Positions 17,026 to 24,371 of a stretch of 64,000 nucleotides of DNA are shown here, piece after piece. The stretch comes from Corallococcus sp. AS-1-6. Its GTDB lineage: Bacteria; Myxococcota; Myxococcia; Myxococcales; Myxococcaceae. Made by a program: the position numbers and the translations under genes. The notes under the pieces are model-generated. The model was not told the DNA's origin and ran no database searches. It saw only the letters and a list, made by a program, of their open reading frames with translations. Numbering within the stretch: position 1 is the first letter of the stretch; each line of letters opens with the position of its first letter. The stretch covers positions 124,001 to 188,000 of the forward strand of contig NZ_JAIQDE010000006.1 in the NCBI RefSeq assembly GCF_020037015.1, written 5' to 3'.

Positions 17026-18615
17026 GTGCTGCTGGAAGTACCCATCCTCATCGGCCTGATGGTGGCGGCCATCGCGCTTGCCATCGCCGCCAAGCGGGCC
17101 AGCGTGCCGTACAACGTCGCGCTGGTGCTTGGTGGCTTGCTCATCTCGGTTGCACACCTGCTGCCGGGGGTTCCTCCGCTCAATCCCCAGGTGGTGTTCC
17201 TCATCTGCCTGCCGCTGCTGCTCTTCGAGGGCGGCATCATGGCGGACCTCAATGGCATCCGCGCGAACGCGGTCCCCATTGGCCTGCTGTCCACGCTGGG
17301 GATGGTCCTCGCCATCGGCGCCACCGGCGCCTCGCTGCACTGGATGCTGCACCTGGCGTGGGGGCCCGCGCTGCTCCTGGGCTCCATCCTCGCGGTGACG
17401 GACACGGTGTCCATCCTCTACGCCTTCCGCCGCGCGCCGGTGCCCGGGCGGCTGTCGGGCATCATCCAGGGCGAGAGCCTCTTCAATGACGGCACCGCGC
17501 TGGTGGCGTACACGGCCATCGCGTCAGTGGTGGCGGGCGGCGCGGCGCCCTCGCTGAGCTTGTTGAGCGGCCACGTGCTGCTCGCGTCGGTGGGCGGGGC
17601 GGTGGTGGGCCTGGCGCTGGGCTTGCTGGGCGGCTTCATCATCCGGCGCGCGGAGGATCCGCTCGCGGAGATCATGGTGACGACGGCGGTGGCGCTGGCG
17701 TCCTACGTGATGGCGGAAGAGGTGCACCTGTCGGGCGCCATCTCCGCGGTGGTGGCGGGGCTGGCGGTGGGCGTGACGCTGCGGCGGGAGGTGGCGCCGC
17801 AGAGCCAGGTGGCCATCCACTCCTTCTGGGAGTACGCCACCTTCGGCGTCAACACGTTCCTCTTCCTCTCCGTGGGCCTGGACACGCGGCCGGAGGCGCT
17901 CCAGGGGCACCTGCCGGGCGTGGGCATCGCGGTGGTGGCGGTGGTGCTGGGGCGCGCGGTGGCCATCTACCTGCCCTTCCTGCTGCTGCGCCTGTTCAAG
18001 CCCGCGGAGTCCATCCCGGTGCGCTGGCAGCACGTGTTCCTGGTGGGCAACATCAAGGGCGCGCTGTCCATCGGTCTGGCGCTGGGTCTTCCGGACACCA
18101 CGCCCGCGCGCGAGCAGATTGTCTCCATCGCGTTCGGCGTCACGCTGGTGTCCATGGTGGGCCAGGGGCTGATGCTCACGGGCGCGCTCAAGTGGCTGGG
18201 GCTGTTCCAGCAGGACGCGGTGGCGCTGGAGATGGCGGAGCAGCGCGGGAAGCTCATCGCCAGCCGCGCGGCGCACGTGGAGCTGGACGCGTTGCACTCG
18301 CAGGGCCTGCTGCCGCGCGCGGCCTATGAGCACCTGCGCAGCGAGTACCAGGTGAACATCGCCCGGGCGGAGCGGGAGCTGCGGCGCATCAGCGAGCAGC
18401 ACCTGGCGGAAGGGGCGAAGGACCTCCTGAGCACACGGCGGAGGCTCATCGACGCGGAGCGCACGGCGTTGCAGGGCGCGCGGCGCAACGGGCTGATTCC
18501 GGAGGGGACGGCGGAGGAGATGCTGGCGCAGTTGGACGCGCGGATGTTGGACCTGGAGAAGGTGCTGCACGGCGGGCACGCGAGCCTGGAAGGCAAGGAG
18601 CACAAGGCGTCATGA
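17026..18615 (+). CDS. Na+(K+)/H+ antiporter, CPA1/NhaP type
   Basis: This 529-residue protein starts at the GTG at 17026 with a GGAG ribosome site; the frame is open upstream but non-coding there. About 12 hydrophobic helices span residues 1-400, with LLLFEGGIMADLNGIR and the CPA1 hallmark GESLFNDGTALVAY carrying the Asn-Asp transport pair. A cytoplasmic, Glu/Arg-rich tail (about 410-529) is likely coiled coil. It exchanges monovalent cations for protons across the inner membrane. The stop overlaps the ATG of the RCK-cNMP gene (ATGA), so the regulator should be made with it. Confidence 0.9.
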   Translation: MLLEVPILIGLMVAAIALAIAAKRASVPYNVALVLGGLLISVAHLLPGVPPLNPQVVFLICLPLLLFEGGIMADLNGIRANAVPIGLLSTLGMVLAIGATGASLHWMLHLAWGPALLLGSILAVTDTVSILYAFRRAPVPGRLSGIIQGESLFNDGTALVAYTAIASVVAGGAAPSLSLLSGHVLLASVGGAVVGLALGLLGGFIIRRAEDPLAEIMVTTAVALASYVMAEEVHLSGAISAVVAGLAVGVTLRREVAPQSQVAIHSFWEYATFGVNTFLFLSVGLDTRPEALQGHLPGVGIAVVAVVLGRAVAIYLPFLLLRLFKPAESIPVRWQHVFLVGNIKGALSIGLALGLPDTTPAREQIVSIAFGVTLVSMVGQGLMLTGALKWLGLFQQDAVALEMAEQRGKLIASRAAHVELDALHSQGLLPRAAYEHLRSEYQVNIARAERELRRISEQHLAEGAKDLLSTRRRLIDAERTALQGARRNGLIPEGTAEEMLAQLDARMLDLEKVLHGGHASLEGKEHKAS

Positions 18616-19748
18616 AGATCGTCATCGCGGGGGGAGGACGGGTGGGCGGCGCGCTGGCGGCGCGGCTCGTGTCGGAGCAGCACACGGTGACGGTCATCGA
18701 ACGCGACGCGGCCATCTGCGCGCGCCTCTTCGAAGAGGTGGGCGTGGTGACGGTGTGCGGGGACGCCACCAACCCGCGCGTGCTGGAGGCGGCGGGCATC
18801 GGGACGGCGGACGTGGCGGCGGCGGTGCTGGCGCACGACCCGGCGAACCTGGCGTTCGCCATGCTGGTGCGCTCCACGTCCAGCGCGCGCCTGATGGTGC
18901 GGATGCTGGACACGAACTACCGGGACGCGTACCGGCTGGCGGGCGTGAAGGAGCTGGTGGCGGAGGCGGACGTGGTGGTGGCGAAGATGACCACCGCCAT
19001 CGACTTCCCGCAGGTGTCCGGGTCGCTGCCGCTCAGCAGCGGCGACGCGCTCCTGTTCGAGCTGGCCATCCCCGTGCGCGCCCGCGTGGCGGGGCAGACG
19101 GTGGCGCAGGTGCGCGGCATGGAGGGCTTTCCTCGCGAGTGCATCTTCATCGCGCTGGTGGATCCGCAGGGCCACACCGCGCTGCCGGAGGGCAACACGG
19201 TGCTGAAGGCCGGGCACAACGTCATCCTCGTGGCGCGGCGCACGCAGGTGGCGCAGGCGGTGGAGTTCCTCACGTCGGAGCCGCCGCTGGGCGCGGGCCT
19301 GGCGTCGTCGCTGGCGACGACCTTGCGCAAGCTGGACTTCCTGGCGCCGCTGAGTGACGGCGAGCTGGAGACGGTGGCGCGCGGCGCGGAGCTGCTCCAG
19401 ACGCCCGCGGGCACGGAGCTGTTCCGCCAGGGCGACGCGGGCGAGACGTTCTACGTGGTCATCTCCGGCGAGGTGGCGATGAAGGACGCCTCCCGGCAGA
19501 CGGTGGCCACGGTGAAGCAGGGCGGCTTCTTCGGAGAGCTGGCCCTGCTCACGGGCGAGCCCCGCAACGCCACCGCCGTCACCGCCACGCCGTGCGAGCT
19601 GGCCGCCGTGGGCCGCGAGGACTTCCGCGGCGTGATGATGGCCAACCCCGCCGTCGCGCTGGAGATGAGCCGCATCCTGGGCCAGCGCCTGTCCCGCCTG
19701 GGCGGACAGGCACAGCCGGCGAAGCGGCGCGGGCTGTTCGGGCGCTGA
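18612..19748 (+). CDS. RCK (TrkA-N/TrkA-C) plus cyclic-nucleotide-binding regulator
   Basis: This 378-residue protein has three parts. Residues 1-125 form the RCK/TrkA NAD-binding fold (MKIVIAGGGRVGGALAARLV, acidic E30 at the end of strand 2, CGDAT at 49-53). Residues about 140-220 form the RCK-C/TrkA-C ligand domain. Residues about 240-365 form a cNMP-binding domain with an intact phosphate-binding cassette (FGELALLTGEPRNAT, 307-321, both Glu and Arg present). RCK proteins gate K+ channels and transporters. Coupling to the antiporter suggests control by NAD(H), a second RCK ligand and a cyclic nucleotide. The combination in one soluble chain is uncommon. Confidence 0.9.
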   Translation: MKIVIAGGGRVGGALAARLVSEQHTVTVIERDAAICARLFEEVGVVTVCGDATNPRVLEAAGIGTADVAAAVLAHDPANLAFAMLVRSTSSARLMVRMLDTNYRDAYRLAGVKELVAEADVVVAKMTTAIDFPQVSGSLPLSSGDALLFELAIPVRARVAGQTVAQVRGMEGFPRECIFIALVDPQGHTALPEGNTVLKAGHNVILVARRTQVAQAVEFLTSEPPLGAGLASSLATTLRKLDFLAPLSDGELETVARGAELLQTPAGTELFRQGDAGETFYVVISGEVAMKDASRQTVATVKQGGFFGELALLTGEPRNATAVTATPCELAAVGREDFRGVMMANPAVALEMSRILGQRLSRLGGQAQPAKRRGLFGR

Positions 19749-19856
19749 AAAGACAGACACCCTTCCCCCTCGCGGGCCTCTTCCATGACGACGAAGCACA
19801 CGGCGCGGGTGCGTCAACTCCAGGCGGAGAAGCGCATCCCCGCCTGAGGTGGCCCG

Positions 19857-20249
19857 TCACGGGCTGTCGATGACGACCCTGGGCGTGAAGCCGAGCTGGA
19901 TGGTGAAGGCCCCCTGGCGCGGCACGGGGTCCAACGAACGGATGACCACCGTCGCGCCCTCGACCCGCGGCGGGGTCACGCACTGCACGCCCGACGTGAT
20001 GCTCTTCGTGGACGACGGACTGTACCCGTTGTCCCAGGTGGCCATCACACAGTGCTCCTCGCCGTCCGCGTCGCAGTCCCCACCCAGGGAGCCGTCCCGC
20101 GGCACGCACGTGAGGATGGCCGTCACCGTGACGTGGTCGTCCGCGTCCCGGACAGCGGTGGCGGCCCGGACGCCCACCAGGTCCGAGCCGGAGCCACACG
20201 CGGCAAGCAGGCCACAGCACGTCAACATCCAGGGGATGCGCGGGGACAT
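19857..20249 (-). CDS. Small lipoprotein, paralogue of the upstream one
   Basis: This 130-residue protein starts at the ATG at 20249. The signal peptide ends in the lipobox LLAACG. The mature part has four further cysteines and a C-terminal beta segment, FTIQLGFTPRVVIDSP, matching RIRVQVDPRTTRFIIASP in the gene just upstream. The two genes are 7 bp apart and look like a tandem duplication. The family is unrecognised. Confidence 0.65.
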   Translation of the reverse strand: MSPRIPWMLTCCGLLAACGSGSDLVGVRAATAVRDADDHVTVTAILTCVPRDGSLGGDCDADGEEHCVMATWDNGYSPSSTKSITSGVQCVTPPRVEGATVVIRSLDPVPRQGAFTIQLGFTPRVVIDSP

Positions 20250-20256
20250 GGGGACC

Positions 20257-20667
20257 TCAGGGGCTGGCGATGATGAAGCGGGTGGTGCGCGGATCCACCT
20301 GGACCCGGATGCGCAGGCCGCGCTCCACGGGGACGGCGTCCGGCGAGACGACCTTCATGGTCCTGTAGATGCGGGTGCCGGCCGGCTCACACGTCCGCTG
20401 TGAGAACAGGGGCGCGCTGAAGGTGGTGTCCTGCGCCGGGTGCCAAGCCGCATCGACGCAAAGGGGTTGGTCTTCCGGCCATCCGCAGTCGTCGTCCGCC
20501 GGCCGCTGCCCCTTGAGCACCGCGCAAATGACATAAACATCGAGCGACACCCGGCCATCCTCCAGCCGCGTGGCCTGGACACTGGTGATGTCGGGGGCCT
20601 GCAGGTCCTCGCCGCCACAGCCCATGGCGGCCAGCGCCAACCACATTCCCCTCACGGTACGGCGCAT
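20257..20667 (-). CDS. Small lipoprotein
   Basis: This 136-residue protein starts at the ATG at 20667 (MRRTVRGMWLALAAMGCGG) with a lipobox-like AAMGC. It has VSLDVYVICAVLKGQR, a Cys-containing loop (DDDCGWPEDQPLCVDAAW) and a conserved C-terminal strand. It shares layout and the terminal motif with the downstream lipoprotein gene, which it probably precedes in one operon. Function is unknown. Confidence 0.62.
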   Translation of the reverse strand: MRRTVRGMWLALAAMGCGGEDLQAPDITSVQATRLEDGRVSLDVYVICAVLKGQRPADDDCGWPEDQPLCVDAAWHPAQDTTFSAPLFSQRTCEPAGTRIYRTMKVVSPDAVPVERGLRIRVQVDPRTTRFIIASP

Positions 20668-20718
20668 CGCGGGCCCCCCAACAAGAAGACCCGCCCTACA
20701 TACCAAGACACGCGCGCG

Positions 20719-21270
20719 TCAGGGAGATGACTTGATGCGCCCGCACAGCGCGGACGCCGCCAGGAAGCCCACGCTGAAGGCGTTGCGGAAGCGGTCGTAG
20801 AGCGCGCCCACGCCGGGCACGTTGGCGATCATGTCGCCGAAGCTCCACATCTCTTCATGCGCGTGGATGAGCGGCAGCACCTCACCGCCGTCCTCGCCGC
20901 GCTGGAGCGTGAAGTCGTACACGAGCAGCGTGCGCAGCGGGTACGTGTAGAGCCACGCGAACTGCTTGAGGTTCATCACCCCGTCCACGATGGCCCGCCC
21001 GCTCTTGCCGTCCGGCTCCAGTTGGACGTTGAGCTGGAAGATGTCGAAGTCGAAGCGGAACATGCAGTGGAAGCCCGCCGCGCCCTTGCGGTACGTCTCC
21101 TTGCCGCCCCCCTTCTGCCAGGGGTCGGTGAAGGTGACGTCCTCCGCGATCATCGGCATCAGCTCCGCGTCCAGCACCGACGCGGGGATGGACGTCGTGT
21201 AGAGCAGCCGCGTCACTTCCCGGAAGCGCGCCTCCAACTGCTCGATCAATGCCTGCTCCGCCTTGCGCAT
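20719..21270 (-). CDS. NTF2-like/DUF2358-type protein
   Basis: This 183-residue protein starts at the ATG at 21270. The pattern LLYTTSIPASVLDAELMPMI, EDVTFTDPWQKGGGKETYRK and GFHCMFRFDFDIFQLNVQLE, then a beta-rich end, is that of the SnoaL/NTF2-like cone fold used by small-molecule enzymes and binding proteins. It is cytoplasmic, with no signal peptide. The specific function is not identifiable. Confidence 0.7.
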   Translation of the reverse strand: MRKAEQALIEQLEARFREVTRLLYTTSIPASVLDAELMPMIAEDVTFTDPWQKGGGKETYRKGAAGFHCMFRFDFDIFQLNVQLEPDGKSGRAIVDGVMNLKQFAWLYTYPLRTLLVYDFTLQRGEDGGEVLPLIHAHEEMWSFGDMIANVPGVGALYDRFRNAFSVGFLAASALCGRIKSSP

Positions 21271-21342
21271 GCGCCCCCCTGCCCCGGATTGGACCGGGCC
21301 TGAAGGTAGGCACGGGCCCGGGACAGGGGAAGACGGGGTGCG

Positions 21343-22518
21343 TCAGCCGCTCAGCTCCGTGAGGAGCTGCGCCGCCTGGTCCTTCACGGACGCGTCCGCC
21401 GTGCCCAGCGACTGCGCCTGCCTGGCGTGCCGGGTGGCCTCCGCCCGGTCGAACGGCTGGGTGGCGCGCGCCAGGTTCAGGTGCGTGAGCGCGTCCTCGG
21501 GGTTCGCCTCCAGCACCCGCTCCAGCAGCACGCGGGCGCGCGCGTGGTCCTGGTCCCCCATCAACAGGCGCACCAGGTCGTTGGTGGGGCCGGGCTCGTG
21601 GGGCACCACCGCCACGGTCTCCTCCAGGAGCTTGCGGGCCTCGGCGCGCTCGCCCAGCGCCTCGTGCGCCTGCGCCAGCGAGTGGCGGATGTCCCACTGG
21701 TTCGGGGCGCGCTGGAGGGCCTCCGTGAAGAGGGCCTTCGCCTCCGCCAGCTCCCCGGCCAGCATGCTCGCCAGGCCGTGCAGGTGGACGTAGCGGACCT
21801 GCGCCGGGTCCAGCTCGCGCAGCTCCAGGATGGTGCGGCGGGCCGCGTCCTTGCTGCTGGCCTGGAGGTAGAGGCGGAAGAGGTCCTGCAACACCGCCAC
21901 GCGCGTGCGGCCCTGCGCGTGCTCCAGGGCCCGCGTCGCCGCCGCGATGGCCGCCCCGATGGCGCCGTTCGCCGCGTGCGCGCGCGACAGCATCAGGTGC
22001 GGCAGGGCCTCCTGGGGCGCCAGCGCGGAGGCCTGCTGGAAGTGCGCCGCCGCCGCCGCCGTGTCCTTGCGCAGCACCGCGATGCGGCCCAGCTCGAAGT
22101 GCGGATAGACGCTGTGGGGCGCCACCACCTGCGCGGCCTCGAAGGCGGCCTTCGCGCCCTCCAGGTCGCCGCGCTCGGCCAGGAGCGTGCCCAGGTTGAA
22201 GCGCTCGAAGTAGCCGGCGGTGGGCGCGGCGGCCAGCGCCTTGAGCGTCACCAGCGCCACGGGGTCTCCGGCCTGCGCCTTGAGCATGGCCAGGTGCGCC
22301 TGAGCCTCCGTGTTGTCCGGCTGCACCTGCAACAGGCGCGTCACGGCCCCTTCGGCCTCCTTCGCGGCGCCGGTGCTCAGGTGGGTGCGCACCAGGCCCA
22401 TCAGACAGTCCACGTCCTTCGGGTCGATGGAGAGGCCCTTCTGGAAGCTCTTCACCGCCTCCGCCGGCTGCCCCTGCTGAAGCGACTGCCCACCCTCTTG
22501 CGCGTACCTGGATGCCAT
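21343..22518 (-). CDS. Tetratricopeptide repeat protein
   Basis: This 391-residue protein starts at the ATG at 22518 (MASRYAQEGG) with an AGGGGGG ribosome site. It is built almost wholly of TPR-type helix pairs (EAVKSFQKGLSIDPKDVDCL, EAEGAVTRLLQVQPDNTEAQ, DTAAAAAHFQQASALAPQEA, ERAEARKLLEETVAVVPHEP and others; about nine to eleven repeats). It has no signal peptide or enzymatic domain. TPR arrays are protein-protein scaffolds; the partner is unknown. The aldehyde dehydrogenase gene lies 51 bp upstream on the same strand. Confidence 0.85.
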   Translation of the reverse strand: MASRYAQEGGQSLQQGQPAEAVKSFQKGLSIDPKDVDCLMGLVRTHLSTGAAKEAEGAVTRLLQVQPDNTEAQAHLAMLKAQAGDPVALVTLKALAAAPTAGYFERFNLGTLLAERGDLEGAKAAFEAAQVVAPHSVYPHFELGRIAVLRKDTAAAAAHFQQASALAPQEALPHLMLSRAHAANGAIGAAIAAATRALEHAQGRTRVAVLQDLFRLYLQASSKDAARRTILELRELDPAQVRYVHLHGLASMLAGELAEAKALFTEALQRAPNQWDIRHSLAQAHEALGERAEARKLLEETVAVVPHEPGPTNDLVRLLMGDQDHARARVLLERVLEANPEDALTHLNLARATQPFDRAEATRHARQAQSLGTADASVKDQAAQLLTELSG

Positions 22519-22569
22519 GGCCCCCCTACCTACCACGAGCCTCCAGAATCCCCGCCTCCCCGCCTGCCC

Positions 22570-24285
22570 CTACCGGCGCAGCGCGGCCAGGGCGACACCC
22601 GGCAGCTTCCACCAGGACGGGGACTGCTCGAATTCCACCAACCGGCGGCCCAGCGCCGCCACGCCCTTGTGACCCGGCACCCACGGGGGCGAGAGCAGGG
22701 CCGTGAGCGGGGCGCGCAGCACCGCCTTCTCGATGGACTCCAGCATGAACGTGTTGTGCACCCAGCCCTGCCCGCTCTGGATGTCCCGGGGCGACGTGGA
22801 CGGATGGCCGCCCCAGGGCATGCTGCCCAGCGCGTACGCCGCCGCGGGCCAGGTGTTGAGGGCCACGGTGCCGTAGCGCAAGTCCCGCACCGCCTTCTCC
22901 ACCGACGCGCGCACCCGGGGGTCCCGCAGCGTCTTCGGGTGGACGATGAGGGTGGCGTTCAGGGTGCCCCACACCTTCTCGTTGAGGAACGCCACTGCGG
23001 CCTCCAGGAAGGCCACCGGCTCGTCGGAGCCCGGCAGCCCCGTCTCCGACAGCACCGTGCACCAGGGCTCGTGGTGGAAGACGCGGTCGTCCGTCTTCGA
23101 TGGATCCACGTCTGGAATCAGCGCGTAGGCCAGGTCGCCCTCGCCGGGGTTGCCCACCAGCCGCAGGTTCGGGCGCGCGTCCGTGAACTGGTGCCAGCGC
23201 TCCCGCGCGCCCGGGTAGTACGCGCGGCGCACGGGCGCGTGGCCCAGGCTCGCCTGGATGCGGTCCACCAACATGCCGCGTTTGCTCCAGTCCCTGGGCT
23301 GCACCAGCAGCTTCGCCGCGTTGCAGTTGAAGGACGCGTTGTTGGCGACCATGCCGGCGATGTCGTTCGCCTGGAAGCGCAGCTCGCCGTCGGAGTACGG
23401 CCCCGGCACCACCACCACGGGGGAGATGTTGCCCAGCTCGCTGGAGACAGGCTTCGCGAGCAGCGGTTCGTTCCTCCTCCGGCGCTCATCGGACTCCGGG
23501 CCGGGCGGACCCCACACGAGCGCGTCGTGGGTCTTGTCGCTGCCGGTGATGTGCACCTCGTCCACCGCGTCATGGTGGACCAACTGCGCGCCCTCCTCCG
23601 CGCCGCCGTACACGATGGCCAGCGCGTCGCGCGCGATGAGCGGGGCGAAGGCCTGCTCCAGGAACGTGCCCAGGTACGCGTTGACGGGGTTCATCTTGAG
23701 CACGCAGGCGGTGCCCTCGACGAAGAGCTTGTAGAGGCAGTCCATGGGCGGGATGGAGTTGACGTTGCCGCCGCCCAGCACCGCGCAGACCCGGCCCTTG
23801 TGGGGCTTCTTGTAGAAGGACGCCTGGTGTTCGCGCAGGTTGGCCGCGGTGACGCCGGGCTGGAAGTAGACCTCGCCCGTGGTGCCGGGCAGCAGCATCC
23901 CCTCCAGCCGGTGCCGGGGGAACAGCCGCGCGGCGAGCCGCCCGTCCTCCAGCGTGCGCAGGTGCTTCGCGGGGATGACGGGCACGCCGTGCTTCTGGAT
24001 GTCCTTCAGCGCGTCCGAGAGCAGCCGCAGGTTGCGCACCACCACCATGGGCCCGGCGAGCCACTCCTCACCCGCGAGTGGACCGCCGGGGTCGATGCCC
24101 TTCGCCTCGCAGGCCGCGCGCACGCTGGGCTCCGCGATGGCGGCGTACGCGTGGCACAGGTCCTCCAGGAGCCGGATGCGCTCCGTCAGGGCGAGCTTCG
24201 CCCACGCGCTCGAGCCCTCACGGACCCGGCGCACCAGGATGTCGATGGTGGTGCGTGACGTGTGCTGCGGGACGGCGGCGGACAT
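22570..24285 (-). CDS. Aldehyde dehydrogenase family protein
   Basis: This 571-residue protein starts at the ATG at 24285 (MSAAVPQH) with a GGAGGT ribosome site. It has the ALDH pattern in a divergent, long form: YKKPHKGRVCAVLGGGNVNS in the cofactor region, HITGSDKTHDALV, the general base Glu in SSELGNISPVVVVPG, the nucleophile Cys in NASFNCNAAKLLV, and PWGGHPSTSPRDIQSG near the end. The usual ELGG and GQ-C contexts are altered, placing it in an uncharacterised ALDH clade. It probably oxidises an aldehyde with NAD(P). The C-terminal extension may be membrane-associated (GYKGVAALGRRLVEF-like, then KLPGVALAAL). Confidence 0.85.
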   Translation of the reverse strand: MSAAVPQHTSRTTIDILVRRVREGSSAWAKLALTERIRLLEDLCHAYAAIAEPSVRAACEAKGIDPGGPLAGEEWLAGPMVVVRNLRLLSDALKDIQKHGVPVIPAKHLRTLEDGRLAARLFPRHRLEGMLLPGTTGEVYFQPGVTAANLREHQASFYKKPHKGRVCAVLGGGNVNSIPPMDCLYKLFVEGTACVLKMNPVNAYLGTFLEQAFAPLIARDALAIVYGGAEEGAQLVHHDAVDEVHITGSDKTHDALVWGPPGPESDERRRRNEPLLAKPVSSELGNISPVVVVPGPYSDGELRFQANDIAGMVANNASFNCNAAKLLVQPRDWSKRGMLVDRIQASLGHAPVRRAYYPGARERWHQFTDARPNLRLVGNPGEGDLAYALIPDVDPSKTDDRVFHHEPWCTVLSETGLPGSDEPVAFLEAAVAFLNEKVWGTLNATLIVHPKTLRDPRVRASVEKAVRDLRYGTVALNTWPAAAYALGSMPWGGHPSTSPRDIQSGQGWVHNTFMLESIEKAVLRAPLTALLSPPWVPGHKGVAALGRRLVEFEQSPSWWKLPGVALAALRR

Positions 24286-24371
24286 GGCGACCTCCGAGAC
24301 AGGCTTCACACCGGGTCCCGGTGGAGGGAACCCCCGCGTGCGCCGTCATCGAGGGGCCGCGCCCTCCGTCC

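Noticed and set aside
21427-24258. Plus-strand open frame of 943 codons opposite the TPR and aldehyde dehydrogenase genes
   Set aside because: Antisense shadow with no recognisable domain.
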